A stretch of 64,000 nt of DNA from Lachnospiraceae bacterium OF09-6 (GCA_003435055.1 QUMM01000006.1:1-64000), one strand, 5' to 3'; positions 1 to 9,545 are shown, counted from the first letter of the stretch. The notes: generated by a model from the sequence alone, not told the origin. Made by a program: numbers and translations.

Positions 1-238
1 CATCTCCCACCTTATAATTCAATGTAAAATCATTATACTTTTTTTATGTATGCAATTAAAATAAATATCCATATCTAACCTCACAAATTTATTCTATCCA
101 TTTTACCATATTCTTCTTTTATCATCCACGCATAAATATAACAAACCCGGTTATTTCACATATATCGATGTGCAATGAACGAGTTAAGAACTTACATGTA
201 GTTATAATAATTTTTTATCTCTACTTCACCATACGGGC

Positions 239-1159
239 TTAGCTTTCTTTCAATATTTTTCGTGCAGTTGCCGCATCTACGTCTAACTTTCTACATAAAA
301 ATTCTATAACCGCATCTTCTTCCAGATGAAATTCCCTGCTCATCTGGAGTATCGTTTCCTCCCGCCCTTTTTCTAGTCCTTTTTGCATTCCTGCCTGTAG
401 TCCAGCTTCTTGTCCAGCCTGCCAGCCTCCTTCGTATTCTGCTTCCCGAAGTTTTCTTTCTTCCTCTTCTTTGTTATATTCAAATATACTCACTGTTTCA
501 ACCTCTGCCCGATTCCGGCGAAGGAATTCTTCCAGTATTCCTTCGTCTATACATTCCTTTACCGCACGATGTACTGCCTCATCAAGCCCCATCCTTGCTG
601 TATACTTTCTCACTCTTGCTACATATTCAGCATATTCTTTTAATGACTGGCACTGCTCCAGCAGTTTCCTGTTATGTCCTTTATTGATATTCAATGTCTG
701 TACTTTTAATTCCAGATCCGGCTCACCGGTCAGATTCTCAAATGCGGATGACAGATATTCTATCCGGCTGTCCTCCATCTCTTTCGAACCGTTATAAAAG
801 ACCAGGAACTTCGGTGCCGGGATCTTCTGCTGCACAGATGAATACAGTGACCTTCGATCTACCAGCTTCTGATATTCATGGGCTATGTAGAACAGATCTC
901 GCAAAGCCATGTTTGCATTGTTGGTAGACTGGTGTTCATACAGACACAGGTTCGTGTCTATAATAAATGCCAGATCATTCTTCATCCCCATATAAACGGC
1001 ATTCTCCAGTGTCACAATCTTCAAATCCTCCGGATCCGTATAAGCCGTTCCATTCATTGCGTTATAAAGTGTCAGCAAATTCTCTTTTTCAGAGAATAAC
1101 ATACGAAATACCGTATCCTTGTATTTCCGGTTTGCAGTTGTTCGTTTTCTTTTTGCCAT
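239..1159 (-). CDS. Rpn/YhgA-like PD-(D/E)XK nuclease family protein
   Basis: About 306 aa. Family knowledge: Rpn-type proteins are PD-(D/E)XK nucleases linked to recombination, often annotated as putative transposases, and are numerous in Lachnospiraceae genomes. Seen: the N-terminal half has the usual opening (YKDTVFRMLF), then a likely nuclease core with an acidic residue after a hydrophobic strand (LAFIID) and an EHQST motif as the E-x-Q part. The C-terminus is charged and has the short glycine repeats (AGQEAGLQAGMQKGLEKGRE) typical of these proteins. I chose the start at 1159 rather than the upstream ATG at 1192 because a strong AGGAGGG site lies 8 nt before it. It is flanked by non-coding and decayed DNA, so it is probably a stand-alone gene. 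Its role in this cell is unknown. Confidence 0.8.
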   Translation of the reverse strand: MAKRKRTTANRKYKDTVFRMLFSEKENLLTLYNAMNGTAYTDPEDLKIVTLENAVYMGMKNDLAFIIDTNLCLYEHQSTNNANMALRDLFYIAHEYQKLVDRRSLYSSVQQKIPAPKFLVFYNGSKEMEDSRIEYLSSAFENLTGEPDLELKVQTLNINKGHNRKLLEQCQSLKEYAEYVARVRKYTARMGLDEAVHRAVKECIDEGILEEFLRRNRAEVETVSIFEYNKEEEERKLREAEYEGGWQAGQEAGLQAGMQKGLEKGREETILQMSREFHLEEDAVIEFLCRKLDVDAATARKILKES

Positions 1160-1350
1160 AAGCTTGCCCTCCTGTTTTGAAGCAGGAGACACCTGTAACG
1201 CATTTGCAGCACATTTCCTATCTCCTGCTTTTCCATTACCTGATTGATAGAACGAAAAGCATAAGATCTTTGAAATGATGTTAAGAATTCAGACAGCGTA
1301 TTGCGCCATAAACTGAAAAATATGCTTTTGTGATTCTTAGTGTATCATTT

Positions 1351-1802
1351 TTATTTTGCTTTTTCAAGCATCTTTTTGTTTTTGTATATGCAACTTTTTA
1401 TTTTTATACGAAGTGATAATCCGCCTTGATTTTTAGTGCCGAATTCTATATCAAAATACAAGTCGCTATCTATTTCTTTTTTTATGAACTCCTCAAATAC
1501 GCTTGTCGTCAACATCCCAATAGTCTTTAGAAATACCTGCTGCATTCCAGTATGCGTAGTTTCCTTCAAACCAGCTTTTCCAGTTTCTCTGCGATACTAA
1601 TTGACTCCATGATGTTTTCTTCGGTTTTGCACCAACTAGAGCTGTCTTTGTCGTGGAGTAGATTACTCTGCGACTTCTTGTCATTTCGGGGGCCAATCCG
1701 ATTTCTTTTCACATCTTCCCGGCCACGATTTTCACTTATTTTCTCTTTTCCGTGGTTGATCCGGCTTCTTTTCACATCTTCCCGGCCACGATTTTCACTC
1801 AC
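1351..1802 (-). pseudogene. Scrambled gene remnant with a 63-bp tandem repeat
   Basis: Three short overlapping minus-strand reading frames (1566-1802, 1493-1696, 1351-1569) look like one gene broken by frameshifts. The upstream frame holds two copies of a 21-residue unit beginning SENRGREDVKR, encoded by a 63-bp direct repeat (copies starting near 1703 and 1766 on the plus strand). The middle frame is rich in aromatic and polar residues (for example SWFEGNYAYWNAAGISKDYW). I do not recognise the family. The composition recalls C-terminal toxin or nuclease modules, but that is only an impression. No ribosome-binding site or intact frame supports expression. Confidence 0.35.
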
Positions 1803-1830
1803 TTCTTACTTTCCGGGGCCATAACCTGAA

Positions 1831-1874
1831 AAGGGCGTAAGTTCCTGGCACAAAAGCCAGAAACTTACGCCCTT
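1831..1874 (-). terminator. Terminator after clpB-DUF4250
   Basis: A 19-bp arm inverted repeat (AAGGGCGTAAGTTcCTGGC with its complement, 6-nt loop) lies 42 nt past the stop of the DUF4250 gene. On the minus strand it ends in CCCTTTTC. Confidence 0.75.
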
Positions 1875-1915
1875 ATAGCCTCTATTATCCAGAAGGGATA
1901 CAAATGGTCCAGCAG

Positions 1916-2089
1916 CTACACGAACTGATTCCGCTGTGCATCGTATTCGTAGTCGATGCCTGCCAGCTTCTTTACCAGGTCTTCCTGATCTATTTCCAGT
2001 CCTTCTGCCAGGGCTTCCAGACTTGGATAGAAGTCTCTCAGCTGTGTATTTACGTAACTTAATAATATCATTGGATCTTTGGGTATCAT
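1916..2089 (-). CDS. DUF4250 domain small protein
   Basis: A 57-aa protein starting [20 protein letters not shown], which I recognise as the DUF4250 family, small conserved proteins of unknown function in Clostridia. The start codon overlaps the clpB stop as ATGA, and the clpB 3' end supplies GAGGAG just upstream, so translation is probably coupled to clpB. It ends at TAG (1916-1918), then the shared terminator. The acidic C-terminal half ([12 protein letters not shown]) looks like a small helical fold. Linkage to the disaggregase suggests expression under the same stress, but no function is known. Confidence 0.85.
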   Translation of the reverse strand: MIPKDPMILLSYVNTQLRDFYPSLEALAEGLEIDQEDLVKKLAGIDYEYDAQRNQFV

Positions 2090-4685
2090 GCCTGCTCCTC
2101 ACCATGTTCAATTCTGGTAATCAGTGTACCGTCCTTCGCATCGATGACAATCACATCACCGCTACGTACTTCGCCGGACAGAATCTCTCTGGCTGCCAGT
2201 GTTTCTACATTTTTCTGAAGGAATCGTTTCAGCGGACGGGCACCGTACATCGGTTCATAACCGCCTTCAATGACAAAATTCTTACCTGCCTCTGTCAGCT
2301 TCAGGGAAATCTCCTGCTCGGTCAGTCTGTCATTGATCTCATCCATCATCAGGTCAATGATATGACCGATGTTGTCTTTTGTCAACGGCTTGAACATAAT
2401 AATCTCATCCAGACGATTCAGAAATTCCGGTCTGAAATGCGCTCTCAGATCATTCATGACCATCTTTTCTGCATCCTCAGAGATTTCTCCCTGTTCATTG
2501 ATGCCATCCAGAAGATACTGCGATCCGATATTGGATGTCATAATCAGAATGGTATTCTTAAAGTCTACCGTACGTCCCTGTGAATCGGTAATACGTCCGT
2601 CATCCAGTACCTGAAGCAGTACATTAAATACATCCGGATGTGCTTTCTCGATCTCATCAAACAGAACTACGGAATATGGCTTTCTACGAACTGCTTCGGT
2701 CAGCTGACCGCCCTCTTCATATCCTACATATCCTGGAGGCGCTCCAATCAGTCTGGAAACAGAATACTTCTCCATATACTCACTCATGTCGATACGTACC
2801 ATGTTCTGTTCATCGTCAAACAGACTCTGTGCCAACGCTTTGGCAAGCTCTGTCTTACCAACACCGGTAGGTCCCATAAACAGGAGGAACCGATTGGTTT
2901 ACCTGGATCCTTGATACCTGCCTTGGATCTGAGAATTGCGTCGGTCACTTTCTGCACACCGTCATCCTGACCTACTACTCTCTTATGGAGTTCTTTATCC
3001 AGATTCAGGATCTTGCTTCGCTCACTTTCTGTCAGCTTCGATACCGGAATACCAGTCCATCTGGAGATGATACGGCTAATCTCTTCTTCTGTTACACTTT
3101 CATGTACCAGAGAAAGATCTTTATTCTTTACCTTCTCCTCCTCGATCTTCAACTGCTGCTGCAGCTTTGGCAACTCACCATACTGAAGCTCTGCTGCCTT
3201 ATTCAGATCATAATTACGCTTTGCGAGCTCAATATCCTTATTCATCTGCTCTATCTGCTCACGCAGTTTTGAGAGATTCTCTACAGAATTCTTTTCATTG
3301 TCCCATTTTGCCTTCATGTTGGCAAACTCAGCCTTCAGCTCTGCGAGCTCTTTCTGAAGAGTCTCCAGACGATCTGCACTCAGACGATCGGTTTCTTTCT
3401 TCAAAGCTGCTTCTTCGATTTCCATCTGCATGATCTTACGAGACAGTTCATCCAACTCTGTCGGCATGGAATCCAGTTCCGTCTTGATCAGGGCGCAGGC
3501 TTCATCCACCAGGTCGATAGCCTTATCTGGAAGAAAACGATCGGAAATATATCTGTGTGACAGGGTTGCTGCCGCTACCAGTGCACTGTCTGTGATCTTC
3601 ACGCCATGATATACTTCATAACGATCCTTCAGTCCACGCAAGATAGAGATGGTATCCTCTACGGTCGGTTCATCTACCATAACAGGCTGGAAACGCCGTT
3701 CCAGAGCAGGATCTTTCTCGATGTATTTTCGATATTCATCCAGAGTCGTTGCACCGATACAATGCAGCTCACCACGGGCCAGCATAGGTTTCAGCATATT
3801 GCCCGCATCCATGGCACCATCTGTCTTACCTGCACCAACAATCAGATGCAGCTCATCAATAAACAGGATGATCTCACCTTCGCTGTTCTTCACATCCTCC
3901 AGGACTGCTTTCAAACGTTCCTCAAACTCACCACGGTACTTGGCACCTGCTACCAGTGCTCCCATATCCAGAGAGAAAATCTTCTTATTCTTCAGACCTT
4001 CCGGTACATCTCCACGTACAATACGCTGTGCCAGTCCTTCTACTACTGCCGTCTTACCAACACCAGGTTCACCAATCAGAACTGGGTTGTTCTTTGTCTT
4101 CCTGGAAAGAATCCGAACGACATTACGAATCTCGGCATCTCGTCCGATGACCGGATCCATCTTCTGCTGACGTGCCTTCTCCACCAGCTCCTGTCCATAT
4201 TTGCTTAAGGTATCATAAGTAGCTTCCGGATTATCCGAAGTCACTCTCTGATTGCCCCTTACGGTAGACAGAGCCTGCAGGAAACGTTCACTGGTAATCC
4301 CATATTCACGAAACAGCTCTTTTACTGTTCTGCTTGGATGATGAATCATGGCAAGGAACAGATGCTCTACTGAGACATATTCGTCTCCCATGTTCTTCGC
4401 CTCATCCTCTGCTGTGATCAGCACCTGATTCAGATCATTGCCGATATATGGCTTACCACCGGATACCTTGGTTCTCTTCTCAATGGCAGATTCTACGCTG
4501 TTGGCAAAATACTGTGGCTGAATCTCCATCTTCTCAATCAGTTTCTTAATCAGACTGTCTTCCTGATTCAACAATGCATACAGCAGATGCTCCTGTTCTA
4601 CTTCCTGATTGCCGAACTGATATGCGATCTTCTCCAGATCATTCACTGCCTGTAATGACTTCTGTGTAAATTTATTAATATTCAT
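2086..4685 (-). CDS. clpB: ATP-dependent chaperone ClpB (frameshifted in this sequence)
   Basis: ClpB is the Hsp100 disaggregase that works with DnaK/DnaJ to recover aggregated proteins. Visible in order: N-terminal repeat domain (about 1-145), first AAA+ module with GEPGVGKT Walker A and FIDELH Walker B, a coiled-coil middle domain (about 405-525), and the second AAA+ module with GPTGVGKT and [12 protein letters not shown]. Start at 4685 follows GGAGGTGACAGTT. The reading frame breaks at 2882-2889, just before the second Walker A: the coding strand reads GGTTCCTCCTG where GGTTCCTTCCTG would keep the frame. Restoring one T gives 866 aa, the normal ClpB length. As it stands, the product would lose the second ATPase ring domain. 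I think a sequence error is more likely than a true mutation. The promoter is at 4820-4850, and a 41-bp palindromic insertion lies in the leader. Confidence 0.93.
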
Positions 4686-4734
4686 AACTGTCACCTCCTG
4701 CTGTCGGAATGTTCTATCAAATTTAAGTAATAAC

Positions 4735-4775
4735 GTAACTGTTCAGTACCTTCACAGTGGGTTCTGAATAGTTAC
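4735..4775. mobile_element. 41-bp palindromic mini-element, copy 1
   Basis: A 41-bp sequence with 12-bp terminal inverted repeats (GTAACTGTTCAG / CTGAATAGTTAC, one mismatch). It is flanked on both sides by the 8-bp direct repeat GTAATAAC (4727-4734 and 4776-4783). It sits in the clpB 5' leader, about 50 nt before the start codon. It matches copy 2 at 39336-39376 in 39 of 41 positions. Confidence 0.8.
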
Positions 4776-4819
4776 GTAATAACAAACAAATATCTGCATT
4801 TCATTATCTGTTCTATAAC

Positions 4820-4850
4820 TACTATAACACAAGTTTTAAAAAAAGCAAGT
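4820..4850 (-). promoter_or_regulatory. clpB promoter
   Basis: On the minus strand TTGCTT (-35) and TATAGT (-10) are separated by 16 nt. The -10 context GTGTTATAGT resembles GTGTTATATT in the dnaJ and hsp20 promoters of this window. The -35 lies inside the terminator hairpin of the upstream amidase gene. Confidence 0.6.
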
Positions 4851-4880
4851 ACTTTTTTGATTTTTTTTAAGTACTCGCTT
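4845..4880 (-). terminator. Terminator of the amidase gene
   Basis: Minus-strand stem GCGAGTACTT pairs with AAGTACTTGC (one G-U pair) and is followed by seven T residues, just downstream of the amidase stop at 4888. T-runs on both strands suggest it could act in both directions. Confidence 0.75.
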
Positions 4881-4887
4881 TTTTAAT

Positions 4888-6081
4888 TTACAGTTCTTCC
4901 ACAGCTTCCATGCTGCCATCACCTGCTCCGGCCTCTCCGCCTGATGCAGCGCCGGAAGGATCCGGCGTTACTGTTGTGCCGCCATCTCCGCTGCTGTCTC
5001 CTGAGGTATCCGGCGTAGAAGTGTCCGGTGTGGAAGACGTATCTGGTGTGGAAGACGTATCCGGTGTGGAAGACGTATCCGGTGTGGATGTGTCTGGCGT
5101 ATAGGACGTGTCCGGTGTATAGGACGTATCTGGTGTGGATGTATCCGGCGTATAAGACGTATCCGGCGTATAGGATGTATCCGGCGTATAAGACGTATCC
5201 GGCGTATAAGACGTATCTGGTGTATAAGAAGAATCTGGCAGTTCACTGACAAAGTCTTTTTCGTAGTATTCGTCTTTTCCGTTCCGGTTTTCACTCTCTT
5301 CGCTCTCTGTTTCTTCTACCTCTCTGGCTTCAGATTTATCTTTATAGGTATGTGCCAGACCTTTCAGAATCGTCTCCAGTTCTTCATCTGTCACCACCTG
5401 TTTTTTACAGAGTTCCCGGTATGTCATCACATCATCACGGAAATCTTCCCAGTAATCTTCATGTTCTGTATAATATATCGGGCAGTCTTTTCCAGTCACA
5501 TCATGGTGACGGATGATCTGTTCTCTGCCCAGATTGTAAGTCTCCGTCAGATATGCCGTCAGCTTCACCAGCGAAATATACGTATCCTTCAGGAATTCTC
5601 CTGTGGTATCCATGTGACAGTTTTCAATGGAAATTGACTCGTGGTTCTCCTGGTTCGATGCATAGGCTACTTCCCCGTCCGGTACACACTGAATGATTTC
5701 CCCTTCCAGTCCAACCACGTAGTTGGCACTCATATAACAGTTCTGAAGATCCTTCAGACTCTCGAAATAATCATGATTCTCCTGTGCCGTTGTCTTAGGA
5801 TTGCCCAGATAATGAATGACTATATACTTGATTCTGTCTGTCTTCTCTCCGGGTCTGGAATAATCATTCACTGTAAGCAGCTGTTCAGACACATCCGGCT
5901 TTGGTACTTCATAGTTTACCTGCTCTGTTTTACTTGTTTTTTCCGTTTCACTCTCTGTTTTCTGTTGCATATCTATTTTTTCCTCTGCCAGATTCATAGC
6001 TACCGTCACCCCGGTTGCAGAAATCACTACAACAAGCAGCAGCAGCCAGAACAGCAGTCTGCCAATTTTTCTTTTCTTCAT
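4888..6081 (-). CDS. Membrane-anchored N-acetylmuramoyl-L-alanine amidase with TPDT repeats
   Basis: A 397-aa predicted zinc amidase (Amidase_2 type) that would cut the bond between MurNAc and the stem peptide at the cell surface. A basic start and one hydrophobic segment (about 9-30) form an anchor or uncleaved signal. The catalytic domain covers roughly 80-235: IVIHYLG carries the first zinc histidine, RHHDVTGKDCP carries the distal histidine and the Asp-x-x-Gly-x-x-Cys-Pro end. A Glu/Ser-rich linker is followed by 13 copies of TPDT spaced as 5- or 6-residue units (about 285-360), then a Gly/Ser/acidic tail. The repeat could be a wall-spanning or flexible spacer. At DNA level it is an 18-bp minisatellite (about 5004-5231) that could change length by slippage. 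It lies 24 nt after the HD-domain gene, so it is probably co-transcribed with larB-larC-HD. Confidence 0.85.
   Translation of the reverse strand: MKKRKIGRLLFWLLLLVVVISATGVTVAMNLAEEKIDMQQKTESETEKTSKTEQVNYEVPKPDVSEQLLTVNDYSRPGEKTDRIKYIVIHYLGNPKTTAQENHDYFESLKDLQNCYMSANYVVGLEGEIIQCVPDGEVAYASNQENHESISIENCHMDTTGEFLKDTYISLVKLTAYLTETYNLGREQIIRHHDVTGKDCPIYYTEHEDYWEDFRDDVMTYRELCKKQVVTDEELETILKGLAHTYKDKSEAREVEETESEESENRNGKDEYYEKDFVSELPDSSYTPDTSYTPDTSYTPDTSYTPDTSYTPDTSTPDTSYTPDTSYTPDTSTPDTSSTPDTSSTPDTSSTPDTSTPDTSGDSSGDGGTTVTPDPSGAASGGEAGAGDGSMEAVEEL
5004..5231 (-). repeat. 15/18-bp coding minisatellite in the amidase gene
   Basis: Thirteen near-identical units (mostly 18 bp, some 15 bp) encode SYTPDT, SSTPDT or STPDT. 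All units keep the reading frame, so copy-number change would alter linker length only. Confidence 0.85.
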
Positions 6082-6105
6082 TTCTCTTTCTCTTCTTTTG
6101 TTTTC

Positions 6106-6579
6106 TTATTTCTGCGAAAGTTCCGCTTCTATATCGGTCAGTTCTTCCAAGAGCTTTAACGCCCGTTCGTATTTGGCCCGGCGCCTCTGGTCTTTTTCTG
6201 TAGGATTGGGTATTCTGGAAATATCCATATTATGCATCAGATCTGCACGCTTCACCATTGCTGCCATCGTATTTCCTGCTACTCTTCGGATATAATCCAG
6301 ATAGGCCTCATCATTCCCATCCTCATGGGTAAGAACAAGGATCGCTTCTACGATTCTTTCAGGGAATCCTTCCCGTCTTAAGTCCTCTGCAGTTATTTCA
6401 CTGTCTTCCAGCGTATCATGCAGCATGGCAACAATCTTCAGTTCCATGGTATCTACCTGGGATGCCACATACAACGGATGCTCAATATACGGATTCCCGC
6501 CTTTATCCGTCTGTCCCTTGTGTGCTTCCTGTGCAATCCATATTGCTTTTTTATATAAGCTTTCCAGATTTTCCATCAT
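6106..6579 (-). CDS. HD-domain phosphohydrolase (SpoT hydrolase-like)
   Basis: A 157-aa stand-alone HD domain. Seen: HKGQTDKGGNPYIEHP near residues 20-35, the HD pair in AMLHDTLED (about 52-60) and a later Asp (RADLMHN, about 112). This order matches the hydrolase half of RelA/SpoT and the small MESH1-like proteins. Those remove pyrophosphate from (p)ppGpp or act on NADPH or other nucleotides, and no synthetase domain is present here. The start overlaps the 3' end of larC by 29 nt; a GGGAG motif precedes the ATGATG. The actual substrate cannot be read from the sequence. Confidence 0.8.
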   Translation of the reverse strand: MMENLESLYKKAIWIAQEAHKGQTDKGGNPYIEHPLYVASQVDTMELKIVAMLHDTLEDSEITAEDLRREGFPERIVEAILVLTHEDGNDEAYLDYIRRVAGNTMAAMVKRADLMHNMDISRIPNPTEKDQRRRAKYERALKLLEELTDIEAELSQK

Positions 6580-7816
6580 TTTTTAAAATCTCCCATAACG
6601 GTTTCCCAGTTTCTACAGCCAGCTTCTTTGCACTCTCATATTCAGGGTAATCCCGGTATCCATCTTCCAGTACCACACGCTTCACCTGAAGTTCTCCGTA
6701 AGCAGTCGGCACCAAAGCCTTCTCTCTCTTCAGAATTCTTCTCTGATCCAGATGCCTGCGAATCCCAATGGTCGTTGTGTGCAAAAAGATCAGTCTCTCC
6801 ATCTTTTCTGTATCTTCCGGTCTTGCCAGTACCGTCAGGCACCATGCAGGGCGGTTTTTTTTCATAAAAATCGGTGTATAAAAAGCATCCAGCGCACCGT
6901 TTTCCATCAGGATCTCCATTGCTGCTCCCAGCATCTCTCCGGTGCAGTCATCCAGATTGGTCTCCAGCACCATGATCTCATCATGTTCCGTATAGTTATC
7001 AGAAACAGTCTCCTGATATCCCAGCGTCACCTTCAGCAGATTCGGGATCTTCAGGATCTTCGTTCCGGCTCCCCATCCCATTTTGTCAATAGTCATCACT
7101 GGCATGGTGCCAAAGGAATCTGCCAGTTCGGATATGATCGCTGCTCCCGTTGGGGTCACCAGCTCAGTATCCACATCAATCTGGCGGATCATCACATCCG
7201 ATTCTGCAAAGATTTCACATACTGCCGGCACCGGCACTGATAACATTCCGTGCTGGCAATGGACAAAGCCATGCCCGTCCTGTACTACGGAAGCGCAGAT
7301 ACGATCTGGCTTCAGCATCGTGATCAGGATCGCACTTCCCACAATATCCACAATCGAATCCACAGCGCCTACTTCGTGGAACTGTACTTCTTCCATATCC
7401 CTGTGATGTACCTTAGCCTCTGCTCTGGCCACTCTGGTAAAGATGCGAAGGGAAAGATCCTTCACTTCTTTTGACAGCTCACTGTTCTGAATCATCTGAC
7501 GGATATCCCGGAAGCTCCGGTGAAAATGTCCGTGTTCATGATCATGACTGTGATCGTGACCATGCGTATGCCCATGATCATGGATGTGCGCATGATCATG
7601 AGTCTGCTCCTGTCCGGTCAGAATCACATTCACATGTGTTGCTGTTATGGCATTTCTCTGAGTTGTCTCAAAAGCGATCTCATATCCTTCCAGATGAAGT
7701 TTTTCCAGCTCTGCCAGGAACACTTTCTTATCTGCACCCAGGTCAAGCAATGCACCAAGAGTCATATCTCCACTGATTCCTGCGCTACAGTCAAAATACA
7801 ATATTTTTTCTCTCAC
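6551..7816 (-). CDS. larC: Nickel-pincer cofactor biosynthesis protein LarC
   Basis: LarC is the nickel insertase that completes the nickel-pincer nucleotide cofactor, first described for lactate racemase. Seen: the family start (ILYFDCSAGISGDM), then a very His-rich stretch at about 70-95 (alternating H with D/G), likely a nickel store or delivery loop, then the conserved core with FHEVGAVDSIVDIVG and ETNLDDCTGE. It is 421 aa in one frame; in Lactobacillus the protein is made from two frames. Its start overlaps the larB stop by 4 nt (ATGA), so the two are translationally coupled. No larE, larA or nickel transporter gene is in the window. Confidence 0.9.
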   Translation of the reverse strand: MREKILYFDCSAGISGDMTLGALLDLGADKKVFLAELEKLHLEGYEIAFETTQRNAITATHVNVILTGQEQTHDHAHIHDHGHTHGHDHSHDHEHGHFHRSFRDIRQMIQNSELSKEVKDLSLRIFTRVARAEAKVHHRDMEEVQFHEVGAVDSIVDIVGSAILITMLKPDRICASVVQDGHGFVHCQHGMLSVPVPAVCEIFAESDVMIRQIDVDTELVTPTGAAIISELADSFGTMPVMTIDKMGWGAGTKILKIPNLLKVTLGYQETVSDNYTEHDEIMVLETNLDDCTGEMLGAAMEILMENGALDAFYTPIFMKKNRPAWCLTVLARPEDTEKMERLIFLHTTTIGIRRHLDQRRILKREKALVPTAYGELQVKRVVLEDGYRDYPEYESAKKLAVETGKPLWEILKNDGKSGKLI

Positions 7817-8580
7817 TTATCTTCCTCCCGTTTTCCAGTCAGACAGTTGATGCTGTGCGCCATATAGCCGGCACCGAATCCATTATCAATGTTCACCACA
7901 CTGGTTCCGCTGGCACAGCTGTTCAGCATAGCAAGAAGTGCGGTCATACCGCCCAGGTTGGCTCCATATCCCACCGAAGTTGGCACTGCAATCACAGGCC
8001 TATCCGTCAGTCCGCCAATCACAGAAGCAAGTGCTCCCTCCATTCCGGCCACTGCTACAATCACACTGGCACTTTCGATAATATCCAGCCTGGCAAACAG
8101 TCTGTGAATCCCGGCCACGCCTACATCGCAGACCTCTTCGACTTCATTTCCAAGGAATCTGGCAGTCTGTGCCGCTTCCCTGGCCACCGGAAGATCTGAG
8201 GTACCGGCACAGGCCACCAGAATCTTTCCTCTATTCAGTGGGAATGGCTCTGGCTGATACACCATAATCTGGGACAGTTCATCATACTCCAGTTCCGGGC
8301 ACACCTCTCTGGCAGCTTCATATTTTTCCCTGCTGCATCTGGTACCAAGGATATGCTTCTGTCCGTGTTCTCTCATATTCTGCACAATCCCCCGCACCTG
8401 TCCTGCGGTCTTGCCGGCACAATAGATCACTTCCGGCACACCGGTGCGTTCTTCCCGTTCATAATCAATGTTGGCATACTCCAGTTCCTGCTTTTCTTCT
8501 CCATTTTGCAGCAGCTGCTCTGCCTCTTCTACGGTAATCTCCTTTTTCTCCAATCTTCGTAAAATGTCTGTTGTATTCAA
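7813..8580 (-). CDS. larB: Nickel-pincer cofactor biosynthesis protein LarB
   Basis: LarB carboxylates and hydrolyses nicotinic acid adenine dinucleotide in the first step of nickel-pincer cofactor synthesis. The 255-aa protein has the family N-terminus (ILRRLEKKEITVEEAEQLL) and a PurE/AIRC-like C-terminal fold with VACAGTSDLPVAREA and AVPTSVGYGANLGG. The start codon is TTG at 8580, with a weak AAGAG-type site upstream. The gene follows endonuclease IV by 49 nt and overlaps larC. Confidence 0.9.
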   Translation of the reverse strand: MNTTDILRRLEKKEITVEEAEQLLQNGEEKQELEYANIDYEREERTGVPEVIYCAGKTAGQVRGIVQNMREHGQKHILGTRCSREKYEAAREVCPELEYDELSQIMVYQPEPFPLNRGKILVACAGTSDLPVAREAAQTARFLGNEVEEVCDVGVAGIHRLFARLDIIESASVIVAVAGMEGALASVIGGLTDRPVIAVPTSVGYGANLGGMTALLAMLNSCASGTSVVNIDNGFGAGYMAHSINCLTGKREEDK

Positions 8581-8629
8581 ATCTGTGTCACTCTTTTCTG
8601 TTTTTGTTCTATGCAGGGTAAGACACCGG

Positions 8630-9466
8630 TCACGGTGTTGTCCGCACCTTTTTCAGCAGCGCAATCTCTGCTGCATAGCCGACATCGTCATTCGGTGTCT
8701 CCAGTATAAATGGAAGTTCCTTTAAAATTGGATGGTTGATGACTCCCGCCAGTGCTTCCAGTCCGATCTTTCCCTCTCCGATTCTGGCATGACGATCCTT
8801 ATGGCTGCCTCGTTCATTCATACTGTCATTCAGATGAACAGCCTTCAGGCGTTCCAGTCCGATCACCCGGTCAAACTCATCCAGTACCCCGTCCAGATCT
8901 CCGGCAATATCATAGCCGCCATCCCATACATGACAGGTATCCAGGCAGACACCCATCTTGTCCTGAAGCTCTACACGATCCAGAATTGCCCTGATCTCTT
9001 CAAAGGTTCTTCCCACTTCACTGCCTTTTCCGGCCATGGTCTCCAGCAGAACCGTGGTTGTCTGTTCCTGTGTCAGGACTTCATTTAACATCTGTGCTAT
9101 ATAATCGATCCCCACATCGACTCCCTGCTTCACATGACTGCCCGGATGGAAATTATAATAATTCCCTGGTGTATATTCCATACGCTTCAGATCATCCGCA
9201 AAGGTATTCTTTGCAAATTCTCTTAACGCCGGATCCGCAGAGCAGGGATTCAGGGTATAAGGCGCATGGGCCACCAGCTTCTGAATCTGATGTTCTGTTG
9301 CATACTGCAAAAAAGCTTCCACATCCTTCGGATCTATTTCTTTTGCTTTTCCTCCTCTGGGATTGCGTGTAAAAAAAGCAAAGGTATTTGCTCCCAGTTT
9401 TACAGCCATTTTTCCCATGGCTTCATATCCTTTTGCGGAAGAAAGATGATTTCCAATCTTAAACAT
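8630..9466 (-). CDS. nfo: Endonuclease IV (AP endonuclease)
   Basis: A TIM-barrel, tri-metal AP endonuclease that cuts DNA 5' of abasic sites in base-excision repair. The 278-aa protein has family metal-ligand motifs: [51 protein letters not shown] and FILETPND. I place the start at 9466 ([10 protein letters not shown]), supported by GGAGAA 7 nt upstream and by the usual family start. The longer frame to 9502 adds an atypical extension. Its promoter is at 9515-9545. Confidence 0.92.
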   Translation of the reverse strand: MFKIGNHLSSAKGYEAMGKMAVKLGANTFAFFTRNPRGGKAKEIDPKDVEAFLQYATEHQIQKLVAHAPYTLNPCSADPALREFAKNTFADDLKRMEYTPGNYYNFHPGSHVKQGVDVGIDYIAQMLNEVLTQEQTTTVLLETMAGKGSEVGRTFEEIRAILDRVELQDKMGVCLDTCHVWDGGYDIAGDLDGVLDEFDRVIGLERLKAVHLNDSMNERGSHKDRHARIGEGKIGLEALAGVINHPILKELPFILETPNDDVGYAAEIALLKKVRTTP

Positions 9467-9514
9467 GTCATTTCTCCGTTTTCCAAAATTCATTTTCATC
9501 AAAAAAACTATTTG

Positions 9515-9545
9515 CAGTATAGCATGAAACAGGAGTACTGTTCAA
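9515..9545 (-). promoter_or_regulatory. nfo promoter
   Basis: Minus-strand TTGAAC and TATACT with an 18-nt spacer and a TG before the -10. The -35 lies inside the hairpin that follows the DUF362 gene. Confidence 0.55.

Noticed and set aside
2882..2889. Programmed frameshift in clpB
   Set aside because: There is no slippery heptamer with a stimulating structure, and ClpB is not known to use one. Five other sites show the same kind of one-base loss.
4998..5235. CRISPR array
   Set aside because: The direct repeats have no unique spacers and form an in-frame peptide repeat within the amidase gene. I found no CRISPR array or cas gene in the window.
8612..8640. Terminator between nfo and larB
   Set aside because: The short ACACCG/CGGTGT stem overlaps the nfo stop and has no T-run, so read-through into larB is likely.
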